Assembly: GCF_900324465.2 (NCBI RefSeq)
Contig: NC_046610.1
Span: 19,947,824 to 20,011,823, forward strand
DNA from: Anabas testudineus
Taxonomy: Eukaryota; Chordata; Actinopteri; Anabantiformes; Anabantidae
Direction: 5' to 3'
Length of the DNA: 64,000 bases
The notes under the pieces are model-generated. The model worked only from the letters and a program-made list of their open reading frames with translations. It was not told where the DNA came from and ran no database searches. The first letter of the stretch is position 1, and every line of letters begins with the position of its first letter. A program made the translations under genes and the position numbers. Positions 10,825 through 27,691 of the stretch are shown in pieces.

Positions 10825-13800
10825 TTACTGGGCCTGAAAAGAAATACAGACATAATGTAACATAATTAGTTGATCTGTAGAGAAATTTGTTAAAAAAAAC
10901 ACACACTATGATGCACAAAATGTGTGTGAAACATATAGCTTTTCAGAAATAAGGAAAAGCTATGTGTAAGTAAATAAGTACTAAAATTGTGTTTAGTACA
11001 CAGACAGTAGACTAGATATCTATTTGGCAACATCAAAACGGTTTACGATAAACCTTTGGGTGGACGTTGCTTTTATGAGCTAATGTTGAAATGTGTAAAA
11101 TTCTACCTGTGATGTGTGAGAAGTATGAATTTATATAATGCAGGTTCAATAATTAACATCTGTCAGGTACCAAATAGATTTTTAATCTGAATATATTTGG
11201 TTCATGTTGTCTGAGCTAAACAGATCAGAACCAAGCAACAAACCCAAACGTATGGATGCTGGTTCCTCTGTCTGCAAACAAAGCTGTATCCATGTGTTTG
11301 TTCAGTGTCAGGATGTTAATCTATAATTTTACTATAATATCTGTGCTTTGTCCATGACATGACTGTATAAAGTTGATTTGAATAATCTGTTCTTTTCACA
11401 GTATCACTGCCTAAACACAGAAAAGCATATACAACACCATAAACCGGGCATTAACTAATTTGGCCATTCAGTATGTTCTTTTTTAGCTTACCAGAACTTG
11501 ACAACTGCTATGTTAATTTTAGACATGCATGTACTACCTGTTGTCCTTGCTGTGGAGCAGCTGCCTGTCCAGGTGCCTGTCCTGTCTGGCCATAGTAGGC
11601 AGCCTGCTGTCTGTAGTACTCAGCCCAGGCTGCACTGTAGTCCGGCTGGCCTCCAGCTGCAGCCCCACCTGCTGCTGCAGTGGTTGCTGCTGTGCCTGCA
11701 GCTGCAGCTGCTGCTGCTGCTGCTGCTGCTCCTCCTCCTCCTCCTCCTCCCGCTGGCTGAGCTGGAAAAACAATATACACAAACACGTGTCATTATGAAC
11801 AATATTACTATCATCTAGATTAAATATTAGTTTAATAGTTCTAAAAGTGGTACATGTAGTAATTATATTCACAAATAATTAAATTCCCCAAAAAATGTGT
11901 GGTAATTGTGCAAAATGTTCTGTTAAGTTTATAATATATTTAAAACTGTACTCTGTATATTTTTTATTTGAACATCCTTGATGGATATAAAGTCTTTTGA
12001 TAAATAATTAAAGAACATTTAACTGTAGGCCTGAAATTAGGGGTTTTCAAATTTAAAGGAGACAATTTATTTTATTTTGTATGAATTCTAAGCATTTATT
12101 TCACTGGTCAAATCTTTCAAGCTGGGATGTCCATGCTCAATTCACCCTTAAAGACCAAATCCTGTCAAAGCACACAGTTTGTGCAAATACATTTTCACAA
12201 AAGTCAGTAGACTTACTCATGCCCATCTTCTTATAGTACTCCTCCCAAGCCTTAGTGTAGTCTGGGTGGCCACCAGAGGTCTGTGCTGCTTGGCTCTGGT
12301 CCCCTGGTGCTGCTGCTGCTGCAGTGGCTCCTGGAGTCTGAGCTGTCATGGCACCTCCTGGCTGCTGGCCATAGTATTGTGCATAGTAGGCTGCCCATGC
12401 TGCATTGGGATCGGTTGCTGCTTTACCTAATAAGAGAATTGAAAAATGAATGAATTGCCTCAAACTGTTCTGCCAAACAACTTCAAAATAAATGTATCCA
12501 ACATATGGATAAAGAATGTTTGGGGGAAAATAGAGTGAACGCACAAAAGTAGGGGGAGAAAAAAAAAAAAAAAAAAAACTTACTGGGGTCATGTGGACCT
12601 GGGGCTTGCCACTGCTGGTAGGTACTTCCCCAGCCTTGTGGGCAGTACTGGGGACCACCGGGTGCAGCTCCACTGCACAGAATCAAAGAACAGTTTGAGC
12701 ACATAATTAGATCAGTTTACTTTGGAAAAATGTTTCCCGTACTCAACTTTGTGGGCTGTACTTACTGAGGAGCACCACCAGGGGGCCCTGCATTATAAGG
12801 GTTGGGATCATAAGGACCCATTGGACCACCTGGGCCCCCTGGACCAGGACCACCACCCACAGGACACAATGGACCCTACAAGAAAGATGGAAAAAAAAAA
12901 CCCCAAAAAGAACACATTAAGAAGTATTATATTTGCTTCACACAGTTGCTTATCCGTTATTCAAACATACCTCAATTTTCTCTTCTATGAGTTGCTTTGC
13001 ATGGTCAATCTGTTGTGGGGACCCTCGGATAGTGAACAATTTGAAGTTTGGGTCACCGTTTGGTGGGGGCTGGCGGGATATCTCCACAAATGCACCGGTC
13101 TGTTGGTTGATGGACTTGACATTCTCTCCTCCTCTTCCAATAACAAGCCCACATTTATGAGCAGGTATGGAGAAGGTCATCTCTCCTCCGGGAGGACCCC
13201 AGCTTCCCTGGCCTCTCCCCCGCCCTCTCCCACCAGGTGGCATCCCTGCACCAGGACCTGGGGGACCCTGTGGGGGGAGAACATATCAGGATTAACAATT
13301 TCATAAACATGGACTATTATGAGGTCAGATAAGCTCTACACCATTATCACTAGTACTTACCCCCTGGCCACCCTCCTCCCGAGCACGGATGCTCTGTAGC
13401 AGGTCTGTGATAATTGAAGCAGCATGCTGACACTGGTCTGGTGGACCCATAATATGGGCAATTTTATCTGGACCTGAACCATCGTCTGTAAGGACAGACA
13501 AAAGGACAGTTGGGTATATTTGTTTAAAACAACAAAAATGACGACAATCATCTAGAAAGTACAAATAGAGAAACTGGAGCAGTCTCAGTGAAGTGGAACA
13601 CACAATACACACACTCACAAACAGCGTTAGTGTTAAAACAGTGTACTGTACCGTTTAAACCTTCATGGAATGTTATTGTATGATGACATGAGACTGTTTA
13701 ATATTAATACATGGAGAGCTCACCTGGTTTAAACTGTATCTTTACTCCAGCATCACTCTGGATCTTCTTGATCATCTCCCCACTACGGCCAATCACAACT

Positions 13801-16800
13801 CCTACAGAGTGGCGTGGCACAGCTATCTGCAGGAATACAAAAACAGATAAAAAAAAAACATGTTAGAACTCCTTAAAGCTGTTGAGCCTCAACCTTTAAA
13901 TTAAGTTCAACACATACAACTGTATATTGATCATATTTATACACAGAAATTACTTACATCAATGCCACCTCCTCCCATCCTTGATCCATATTCATTTCTA
14001 TCTCCAAAACCTGCATGATCTCTCTCTCGTAGAATCTCGTTAACCATCTCTTTTGCTTGCTACAAAAATCAACACCAAGGAAAACACAGGAAGTTAATGG
14101 AATGGGACACATAGGGGCCTAAACACAGCAATTAGTTAAAAAAAAATCTTGAGGAACCCTAAAGAGTACCTGCACTTTGTAAGGGTCTCCAATAATGCGC
14201 AGGGGTTTATCTATGTTGGGTGGCTGGGATCCATCTTGAATAAGAATCATTTTAACTCCAGCTCGCTCCTAGAAATTTGCAGGATACATTTATTACAAAG
14301 ATGACTAATGGTACCTACAAAAACACAACCTTAGATTCACCTAACCTAATGAACTTATGCGTGTTACATATTTCACTTGTTGTACTGGAATTTCCCATTA
14401 GGTGATACTGGCAATCATCATCTATTAGAGTGCTCTGCGATTCTCACCTGTAGTTGCTTGATGGTCTCCCCTCCTTTTCCTATGATAAGGCCAGCCTTGC
14501 CTGCAGGAATGATCATTTCCTGCATAGAACCTGCTTGACCATTGGACGACTCATGACCCCTGGACACTACGTCATCTATAAGTGCCTTTGCTCTCCTGGT
14601 AGCAAATTAAAATCAAAGTAGGGCAATGAAATTACTGAAACATTTAAGGTGAACATTATAGCAGCACTTTGGTTAATGGATCACACTTGTGGTCAAAGGT
14701 GGGGAAAAAAAAAATTTTATGTCATAAAATCTGTCCAAAAAAAGGGTCAACATTAGTTAGAAAACAATGTCATTTTAATAATCTAGTCACAGTTTAATTT
14801 GAATACGTTTCTTATTTACTGGAACTTGCAGTCAGACTCATGGATGCCCTTCTGGTGTCTCCTTGTGCATTTCCAGTCTTGCTAAATGACTGGGTTTTGT
14901 CTTATATACAAATAAATACACTTTCGCTAAGGCTAAAGTATGGCTCTCTGCACTTATCTTTCAATTTTTTAATTTTGTTCCTTGGCTATGCATGTTGTGG
15001 TTTAGACACATTTTGTGCCCTCAGATGAGCCTACAATCTTGCTAACCACCACCACTGACTATCAGCAATCACATAGCTTTTTAAAGAGTGGAAATGATCA
15101 TGATTACATAACTGACTATTGTTGTTTAACTTTGCCAAACTTAGCAACAGATCACTTCACAGCACGTTCTGAAAGGAGTGATAAGACACTGGTCAAACTG
15201 TTTCTATGTAAAGGCTTAATATTCGAACCACTGCAATCATTGCCTTCATTTAAAAGACATGCATGAACAAAGCATCCCCAGAAGCAGTCTTTGAGAGATG
15301 TGAGAAGTTAATACATTGGACATTGAAACATCAATAGTTTTATATATTAACTTACTCTATGGCATCTGGCGTTCCTGTCAGAGAAATACTTCTTTCTGGA
15401 AGACCAGCACTGTCTGTGAATAAAGGAAAGCATCTGAATCAATCCTAAAGGCGTGGGAAAATCTATCATACTATTGATTTAGAAATTACAGGGTTCTCAC
15501 CATGTGCTATTTGAACCTTGCAGCCAGAGTCTTGCTGTATTTTGTTAATTTGTTCTCCCCCTCGGCCGATGACTTTAGGGACAACAGCAAAGACATTTAG
15601 ATTTTAATTTGAATGTGTATAACATTACATGCATCATTTGTATAGTTTAGGAAATGTGTGTGTATGTACTCACTGAGACCAACCATGCCATCAGGTACCC
15701 TGTACTCTTCCATCATTGTGGAGGGCCTGGCACTGCACATAGGGGAGAAAAAATAAAATAAAATGTAGAAAGATCTAATCTGTCAAAAAGAAATAGCACC
15801 AAAGGTGGTCATGTAAAAGAAGAGAAAACACTATACCTTTGTTGTGACAGGGCTGCAAGTTGAGCTTCAATAGCTATAAAGGTAAGACAACTGGTGAGTG
15901 GTTGGTAACTAAGCTGCGTGAGTTTTTGTAGTAAGATGAACTGTGTGTATTCAACTTACACAACGCGGAATCTCTTTCACTCTGTGATGCTACCTTCTTG
16001 GCATCAGGTTCATCTGAAAGCGAAAGAAAAGGTTAGTCTCCATTGTTAACAAACAAATGGATACAAAATGCTTGGTTGTACTGATTTTCAACCTGCATCT
16101 TCCAATGATCTTTTCTGTGCTGCGAAGGGATAACTCTCAGCTCCTCCGTTGTTACTCACTGGGGGTCCACTGTCTCCACCTATTTTAGCTGCAATCTAAA
16201 GAGACACAAAACTAGATAAGAAAACCTAAGTGTTTGCAATACATCATGAAATAGAAATTAGGTTAAGTTTATGTAACATTCAACATCATTATTAGCAGTG
16301 AATGACACTTAACTAACATGTACAACTTAAAAAGATCTAATCATGTCTAATTGTGAGCGTGAGATCTATGGAGCTTGACTCACACTATAGACTTCAACTC
16401 AGGAAATCTATGTCTCTGCTCAAACGGACATTGACTTTTACATCTCTCTCTTAAGTGTACAAAATTTATGCAAGTGCAAAACTAAATTGCTTGAATATTA
16501 CATCTATTTCTAACAGTGGGACCATAACCTGATACAAACACATCAACAGTGGCTAACATGAATCAATCTTTCCATAATTACTCTGTATTTAGATAAAGAT
16601 TTAAGATTCTAAAAACTGTCTAAATCCAGTATATTCACTAGTTGCCTGTGTTTGTTGTGTTTTCTGTGTTATGCACCATTACTATCAATTCAGCATCACT
16701 GGCTTTAACAGTGTTCTCAGACAAAACAGCTGCCAACATGAGCCCTTGCAAAACTGTGCAGGCCATCCGACACCTTCATAAACAATTTTATAAACGACAT

Positions 16801-17484
16801 ATAAATTAAGAAAACAAAAACAAACGAACCAAAAACCACAACAGTTGCAAACCTAATCTAGATCATTTCAGAGGCCTGTAACCACGGTTCAAATACTCAG
16901 TACTTACATTTAGTCACCTTATAAGACTAAAATCCTTTTTGCACATTTGTAGCTGGGTATTGATATAACTAGCCAACATTAACAGCCACACGGCCGCGAA
17001 AGTATTAACAATATTTGTTAAAACGCTTAAACAGCTCAGCTAATTTCCATACGTGTAGGAGGAATAAACTTCCCCGTTGAATATAGTAACGTTAACGAAC
17101 CTAGCTAAGTAGCTAGCTGTAGCTAACAGTCCCGTTAACCTAACTCAAAGATCACGGTCCCGATATTTGACGTTATTTGCATAAAAGAGTGACCTACGTT
17201 TTTGTCGTTTCTCTCCCCACCCGACAAACCTCTTCACCTGATCCCTCAACCCGGCGAGTTTGTCAAATACAAATATGAATGGCACTGCTAGCAGCTAGCT
17301 GACTAGCTCCCCACTAAAGCTAACGTTAGCTGCTGTGTCCCACCGGCTAACTAGCTCCCCGGCTGTCCTCTCTTGAAGCCGAACATTGAGGTACCTCTCT
17401 GGCTCGTTGTACAGCATCAGCAAAAGCGTCTTTTTTCATCCCAGCACCAACTCCATTTGTCGACAGACCGCCGTAATCAGACAT
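10825..17484 (-). CDS. khsrp: KH-type splicing regulatory protein (KHSRP/FUBP2)
   Basis: Single-stranded nucleic-acid binder that promotes decay of AU-rich mRNAs, splicing and let-7-type precursor processing. Eighteen coding exons: 17395-17484, 16093-16195, 15960-16013, 15837-15873, 15674-15732, 15501-15572, 15356-15413, 14448-14595, 14170-14268, 13958-14059, 13724-13826, 13361-13485, 12971-13267, 12766-12875, 12584-12672, 12217-12426, 11538-11761, 10825-10833. Total 1989 nt, 662 aa (human 711). Four KH domains at about 103-165, 182-250, 275-340 and 375-445, each with its GxxG loop (GRGG, GKGG, GRSG, GRGG). The C-terminal tyrosine repeats are [23 protein letters not shown] and [11 protein letters not shown], one [10 protein letters not shown] fewer than human as I recall it. 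Exon 17 carries Gly6-Ala11 coded by GGA/GCA repeats. The final exon codes only Ala-Gln-stop. The start MSDYGG matches human MSDYST. Confidence 0.96.
10916..11081. repeat. Dispersed duplication, copy 2 (khsrp last intron)
   Basis: Partner of 9019-9209, same orientation, about 1.9 kb apart, with the dcaf15 first exon and the khsrp 3' UTR between them. The right block (10992-11081) has TAGTACACAGACAGTAGACT, ACATCAAAAC and ACGATAAACCTTTGGGTGG. The middle differs in length and content. Confidence 0.75.
11702..11750. repeat. Coding trinucleotide tract (poly-Ala/poly-Gly) in khsrp exon 17
   Basis: A run of CTG then CCT units on the + strand reads as GGA repeats followed by GCA/GCT repeats on the khsrp strand. 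It codes six glycines then eleven alanines. Likely length-variable between individuals. Confidence 0.85.
14596..15355 (-). other. khsrp intron 7, no gene seen
   Basis: A 760-bp intron separating the exon that completes KH1 (ending 15356) from the one starting at 14595. AT-rich; no supported exon, RNA gene or repeat recognised. Confidence 0.6.
16196..17394 (-). other. khsrp intron 1
   Basis: Long first intron, about 1.2 kb. Its part nearest exon 1 (about 17080-17340) is rich in GCTAGC, GCTAAC and GTTAGC words and contains CpGs, so it belongs to the promoter-proximal zone. The rest is AT-rich without supported features. Confidence 0.55.
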
Positions 17485-18466
17485 GCTGCTCACAAGAGGC
17501 AAATATATACACACTGGGGCAGGCTGGATCGCTGTGGCCGGGTCGAGCTGCGCAGAAGCGGGAAGGCTGAACAAGAGCGTATGGGGGGAACCAACGTGAG
17601 CGAGCTCGACAACCACGCCGGCAAACTTCCCTGATCAAAACAGCCAATCGAAGCGTCAACCCGGGGTTTCTTCTTCCTCCGTGCGCTCCTGGGGTGGAGC
17701 ACCGGCGTTATGAAGCCAAGACACCGCCGCCTTCTGGTCTGGACATGATCTGACTGCTGTCAGAGGTCACCAGATCAACACAGGCACATCGCTGTGTGTA
17801 TAATAATAATGTATACTTTATACTCTATGTATCCACGAAGAACAATTAGGATTTAACAGAATACAAGACTTATTTTTCACAAATCAATAAGTCATTGTGT
17901 TTAGACAAGGACCTGTTTTTGTTTACCTTCTATTTATGTGAGTCAAATTATTTTATTTACAGAACTCTGTAAGTCATATTGTGATAGAAAGGAAATAAAA
18001 ACAACAGCTCAATTTGAACCCAGGTTAGATCAACCAAGTTTTTAACACCAGTCATACCAGTATACATTGATTTGTCAGCTTGTGAGTTGATATTTCTGTA
18101 CGTTCAGCCCATATGATGCAAAATTACTAAGGACTCAGCATATGCTATGAATGAATTATAATTAATTAATTGGAAGCGAACAGCTGACCACAGTCTCTAC
18201 TTGCTCTATGATTAGCATTAAATTATAGATTTGTTTCATAATAAAGACCCATAATAAAGCATTCCCAGGAATCCTATAATCATATTTCTTGGGGATCATA
18301 AGGTCAAACCGCGAATAAGCATGCTTGTATAATCACTATACTGCACAGATACAATTACTCAGCAAACACTGTGACCTAACAGCAGCTAAAATACGTTACC
18401 TACTGATGCACTGAACAAAGTGGCAGTCACTCTGCATGTCATAAAGACAAAGTTGGCATTTCATAT
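17485..18466. other. khsrp 5' region and spacer
   Basis: About 17485-17740 is GC-richer and should contain the khsrp 5' UTR and promoter. From about 17780 to the transposon at 18467 the sequence is AT-rich and shows no gene. Confidence 0.5.
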
Positions 18467-19414
18467 TACAAAACCCAACACCACAACGTTTTCTAGCTTT
18501 TTCTAAAATGCAATAAAAACTCAAATTTGTGATTTTCAGTGTTTTCACAGACCAGTTTCATTGTATTTTTCTTTTTTTTAATTAACCTAATTTAAAGTTT
18601 GAAGCCTGTAACACACTCAAAAAAAAAGTTGGGGCAGATGCAAAATAAGACTAAAAAGTTTATATAATATTCAATTAACACTATAAGGAGATTCCAAAAT
18701 TAGCAGGTTAATTGGTAACAGGTGAGAGTACTGTGATTGGATATATAAGAGGAGCCTCCACTGAAGGCCCAGTTCTTGCAAACAAAGTTTGATTATGGCT
18801 CACTCCTTAGTGCCAAACCTTGACAGAACATTGTCAATCAATTCAAAAAGAATATTATTCAACAAAACATTACAAAGAATTTAGTTTTTTTTACCATCTA
18901 CAGTTTATAAGATTGTGAAAAAGTTCAGGAACTCCATGGAAATCTCAGTCTGTAAATGCCAAGGGCAGAAACCACTGTTGATTGTACATGACCTTTAACC
19001 CCTCAGGTTGCACTGCAAACTTTGCCACATAGGGTTGAATGTAGCCACACGGGCTCAGGAGTAGACCTGGTTCAGAAAACCACTGTTAGTGACCACGTCT
19101 TCTATCCAGCAAGAATAGACCAATCCACTATTAAAACTGTAACAATTATCCTCAGGTCCCAAACAATTTAAAAGTGAAATTGAAAGTAAAGGTGATATAA
19201 GTGTTAAGCATTCCTTTGTCCTAACTGTTTTTAGTGTTTTTCAGGCATCAAACCCTAAATTAGCTTACCCTTACAAAATAAGATTAAGTTGGTCAGTGAA
19301 AACACTGAAATTCTTTGTCAGATAAATAATAGTTCAAGTGAATTAACAAATTACAGATTTTATTTCTTACTGAATTTTTTATAAAAGTCCCAACTTTTCA
19401 ATAATTGTGACATA
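18467..19414 (+). mobile_element. Tc1/mariner-superfamily DNA transposon fossil (internally deleted)
   Basis: Matches from memory a very common fish element. The 5' end TACAAAACCCAACACC is the decayed terminal repeat. Then come GTTGGGGCAGATGCAAA, AGGTTAATTGGTAACAGGTG, and the helix-turn-helix coding part (ATCTACAGTTTATAAG, GAACTCCATGGAAATCTC, GGGCTCAGGA, AGAAAACCACTGTTAGTGAC). The 3' flank GGCATCAAACCCTAAAT and the end AAGTCCCAACTTTTCAATAA close it. The catalytic DDE half of the transposase is missing and the remaining frame is broken, so it is an old, dead copy in the khsrp-slc25a23 spacer. Ends are approximate. Confidence 0.75.
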
Positions 19415-20357
19415 AAATAGCAAACTCCAGTTTTTAGTTTAAAAGCTCAATGGCATTTATTTAACAAAAGCACCTCAATGCAAGAATTTATCTGCACATC
19501 CCATAATAAATACTGACACACTAAAATGTTGTTTGGCTTCTCATCCAATGTCTTATTGTTTCATGATACAGAGTTAAAGTTAAACCTGCACACTGTGCAC
19601 ATACAGCTTATAAAATACTTAGTAGCTCTGGACCCTGTAGTGTTTTTCACATAGGAGAAAACAGACACCTCTTTATATAGAAACACTCTTGAAACGTTGG
19701 CGTTTAGCAGGAGAGGTTATCATGAAGCCTCTCTCCTTCTTCATATGGCTTTGGCAGATTCACTTCTATAAAATATCTAAAAATCAGTAGTAGAGAACAT
19801 CTTCGGTTGCTCTCTCCATTCTCTATTTCAGTGTCATTCAAGAATTAAAGTGAGTGATTACCAGCTGTTATTGCTGTACTTTAGCATTTATAATACAGTA
19901 TTTGTTTAAGACATGTCAATTTAAATCCTGATTCTGTAAAGTCACTACTGTGCAGAACTTCAGGATCCCGTCACTTAGAGAACAGGAATATGGATCAATC
20001 TTCCTATGAATGCTTTCTCTTCTCTAAGTACCACCTAGGAGAAAAAATAATGCTGTAGGAATGTTACATTGTTCCTAAGTTTGCTGAAAATGTCTAGTTG
20101 TTCATTCTCAGGCAAGTTCATGCAAGTTTCCATCTGTGCAAGTCAATGCAGTAGCCAGGGGCTAGTTGCTTAGCTTTCACACAACTGCTGGCATGCACTG
20201 CAGTGCAATACAACATGCTCAAAACTCTTCACAGCAGCTGCTAGTCCTGGTGAAGTCATCCAAATGTAAGGCTTCCACAAAGGTTATTTATAAAGTTGAT
20301 TTCCTCAGGCATCCGCAACAGATACATTCATGCTTGTAAATAAAAGCCACCCCCAAA
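19415..20357. other. slc25a23 3' UTR and spacer
   Basis: Non-coding stretch downstream of the slc25a23 stop at 20358. It is AT-rich and probably holds the 3' UTR; no other gene recognised. Confidence 0.5.
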
Positions 20358-25888
<5,531 letters not shown>

Positions 25889-27601
25889 AACTGCCAGTCA
25901 GAGTCAGCTGATGTGATACAAGGACATCAGTTCAGTCTCCACAGCGTGACACAGGGCAGTCAATACATGTTATTGAAGTGTCAGATGTTCACTTAAACAT
26001 TAACTGCAGTGATTTGTGAACCCTTAACTAGACAGTTGGGGAATCTATAAAGGTTTAGAGGGCTCATTAAAAAGTCCTCCACCAATTTATCAATGCACTG
26101 TGTACCACTGTCAGGCAGATTCAAACGCATGGAGAAGAACCAGACGTGGTTTACAGTCCTATGCATGTAGTACTTTTGTACTTACTATTACTGCACATGG
26201 TCTTATTGTAATTACAGCTGAATGTGCGACCTTGCAGAAACAGTTCGTTTGCAGCATACTACAGACTAATGTTTCTGTGTCCGCCCTCTTATCTGTTTTG
26301 ATCATTTCACAAACCCAAGGCATTCAGCTAGGATCAGTATCAGTGGGATTCAACTCCAGCACCTCTAGTAACAGATGTTTGGTCATTACAGATGTTTTGT
26401 TTATGCCAGAAGCCTCAGACGCAGGTTGATCCGCGGACAGGAGCGATGTTACTGTTCTTTACCCTGCAGCCCTCGTTACACCACATCACAGCTGTAGTGA
26501 AGAACATGTAGAGACTCACTGCGTGTGTTTATCTGCAGACCACCATGGCAGATGCGGATCGGGACTCGGGAACCACAGCAACTGGACCAGTGGGTCCTGA
26601 GCCCGTCGTGAAACCGGATTTGACAGCGAACAAGCAGCTCCCTGTGGGTTCTGCAGGTCCAGGAGGTCTGTGTGGTCACCGCTGGTGTCTAGTAGATCTC
26701 ACTGCGACTCTTGTTGAGGAAGCAGGAAGCGCGATCAGGAGCAGCCGTCCCCCCTCGAAGAAACTCCGCCGCACGCTGCGTCTAAAAGTGGCGAGAGCTC
26801 CTGTCCTGTGTCAGCCAGTTAAAGACATACAGGATCTTTTGATGAATGCTCATATACTGTGTTAGGAAGCCTGTTCTGTGTCTGCTGGCATGAGCTAGAT
26901 GACTAACTGAGGCCACAAGGTGGATTTCAGAAACCCTGAGTAACATGTTCCTGCAGCGCGCACCACTCCTACTCACAAGAAAAGAGAAGTGCAAGTGTCG
27001 TTCACTGTAAAAGTGACAGTTCACTACTGGACACATAGATTATCAGGGTCCACACTATGAAATGAAATAACTGCACATAAACAATTAAAACAATTCACAT
27101 GATTTGCAGTGGTTTGACCTCAGGGAGTCACATAAGATAATTTAAATAAGGAAACTCTCAAAAGAAATGACAAGAGGAAAAACAGCATGGAAAAGAAGAA
27201 GAGCTGCTGCATCTCATGGTTTGTTTGGTCTCTCATCAAACACCACCCTGCAGTTCTCATCAGTTCATCACCAGCCATGCTGCCAGCCCACCTGCTGCTC
27301 ACTCATCACTTTATTCTCCTGTGACACACACACACACACACACGCAGCCGGACAGGCTAGGGTTTTGTTCATGACGGACCTTTGAGACTCTCAGTGATCC
27401 CTGACCACACACTCACACTTGAGGTCCCCTTGTGTTCATTTTCCTATCACATATGCTGACTCACATTGTATCTCCCTACATGGCCTATTAACACGTACAC
27501 CACCTCGCTCATTCAGCTGCCTTCATCTTTGTTCAGCTCCCATCCCAAACACCTGCTGCTCGGTCGGGAGCAGATTGACAGATCAGATAGCACTCAGGTG
27601 G
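25889..27601. other. Spacer between divergent slc25a23 and RGS genes, with a CpG-richer patch
   Basis: The start codons face away from each other. About 26400-26830 is clearly GC/CpG-richer than its surroundings. The simplest reading is the slc25a23 promoter and 5' UTR, since exon 1 begins with a probable acceptor. The same patch contains a + strand open frame (26545-26865), listed separately. A short AC repeat is at about 27329-27343. Confidence 0.5.
26545..26865 (+). CDS. Unassigned 106-codon open frame, probably not a gene
   Basis: An ATG in good Kozak context (ACCACCATGG) opens 106 codons ending in TAG. A pyrimidine/AG acceptor-like stretch (TTTATCTGCAG) lies just before it. The product starts MADADRDSGTTATGPVG and has a basic middle (SKKLRRTLRLK). 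I do not recognise the family. It overlaps the CpG-rich patch expected to be the slc25a23 promoter or 5' UTR on the other strand, and CpG-rich DNA yields long open frames by chance. Listed only so it can be checked. Confidence 0.2.
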   Translation: MADADRDSGTTATGPVGPEPVVKPDLTANKQLPVGSAGPGGLCGHRWCLVDLTATLVEEAGSAIRSSRPPSKKLRRTLRLKVARAPVLCQPVKDIQDLLMNAHILC

Positions 27602-27610
27602 GGTATATAA
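27602..27610 (+). promoter_or_regulatory. TATA box of the RGS gene
   Basis: The motif GTATATAAG sits 82-90 bp before the RGS start codon. A transcription start about 25-30 bp downstream would leave a short 5' UTR. Confidence 0.7.
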
Positions 27611-27691
27611 GAGCAGCAGACTTGGGGGACATCCAGTACAGCCTGTTGTGTTCATCTTCCCTTTGCCAGTTTTGTCAAACTACAAACCCCA

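Noticed and set aside
12137-12673. 178-codon minus-strand frame in khsrp
   Set aside because: Merges khsrp exons 15-16 with the intron between them in mixed frames; the exon model is better supported.
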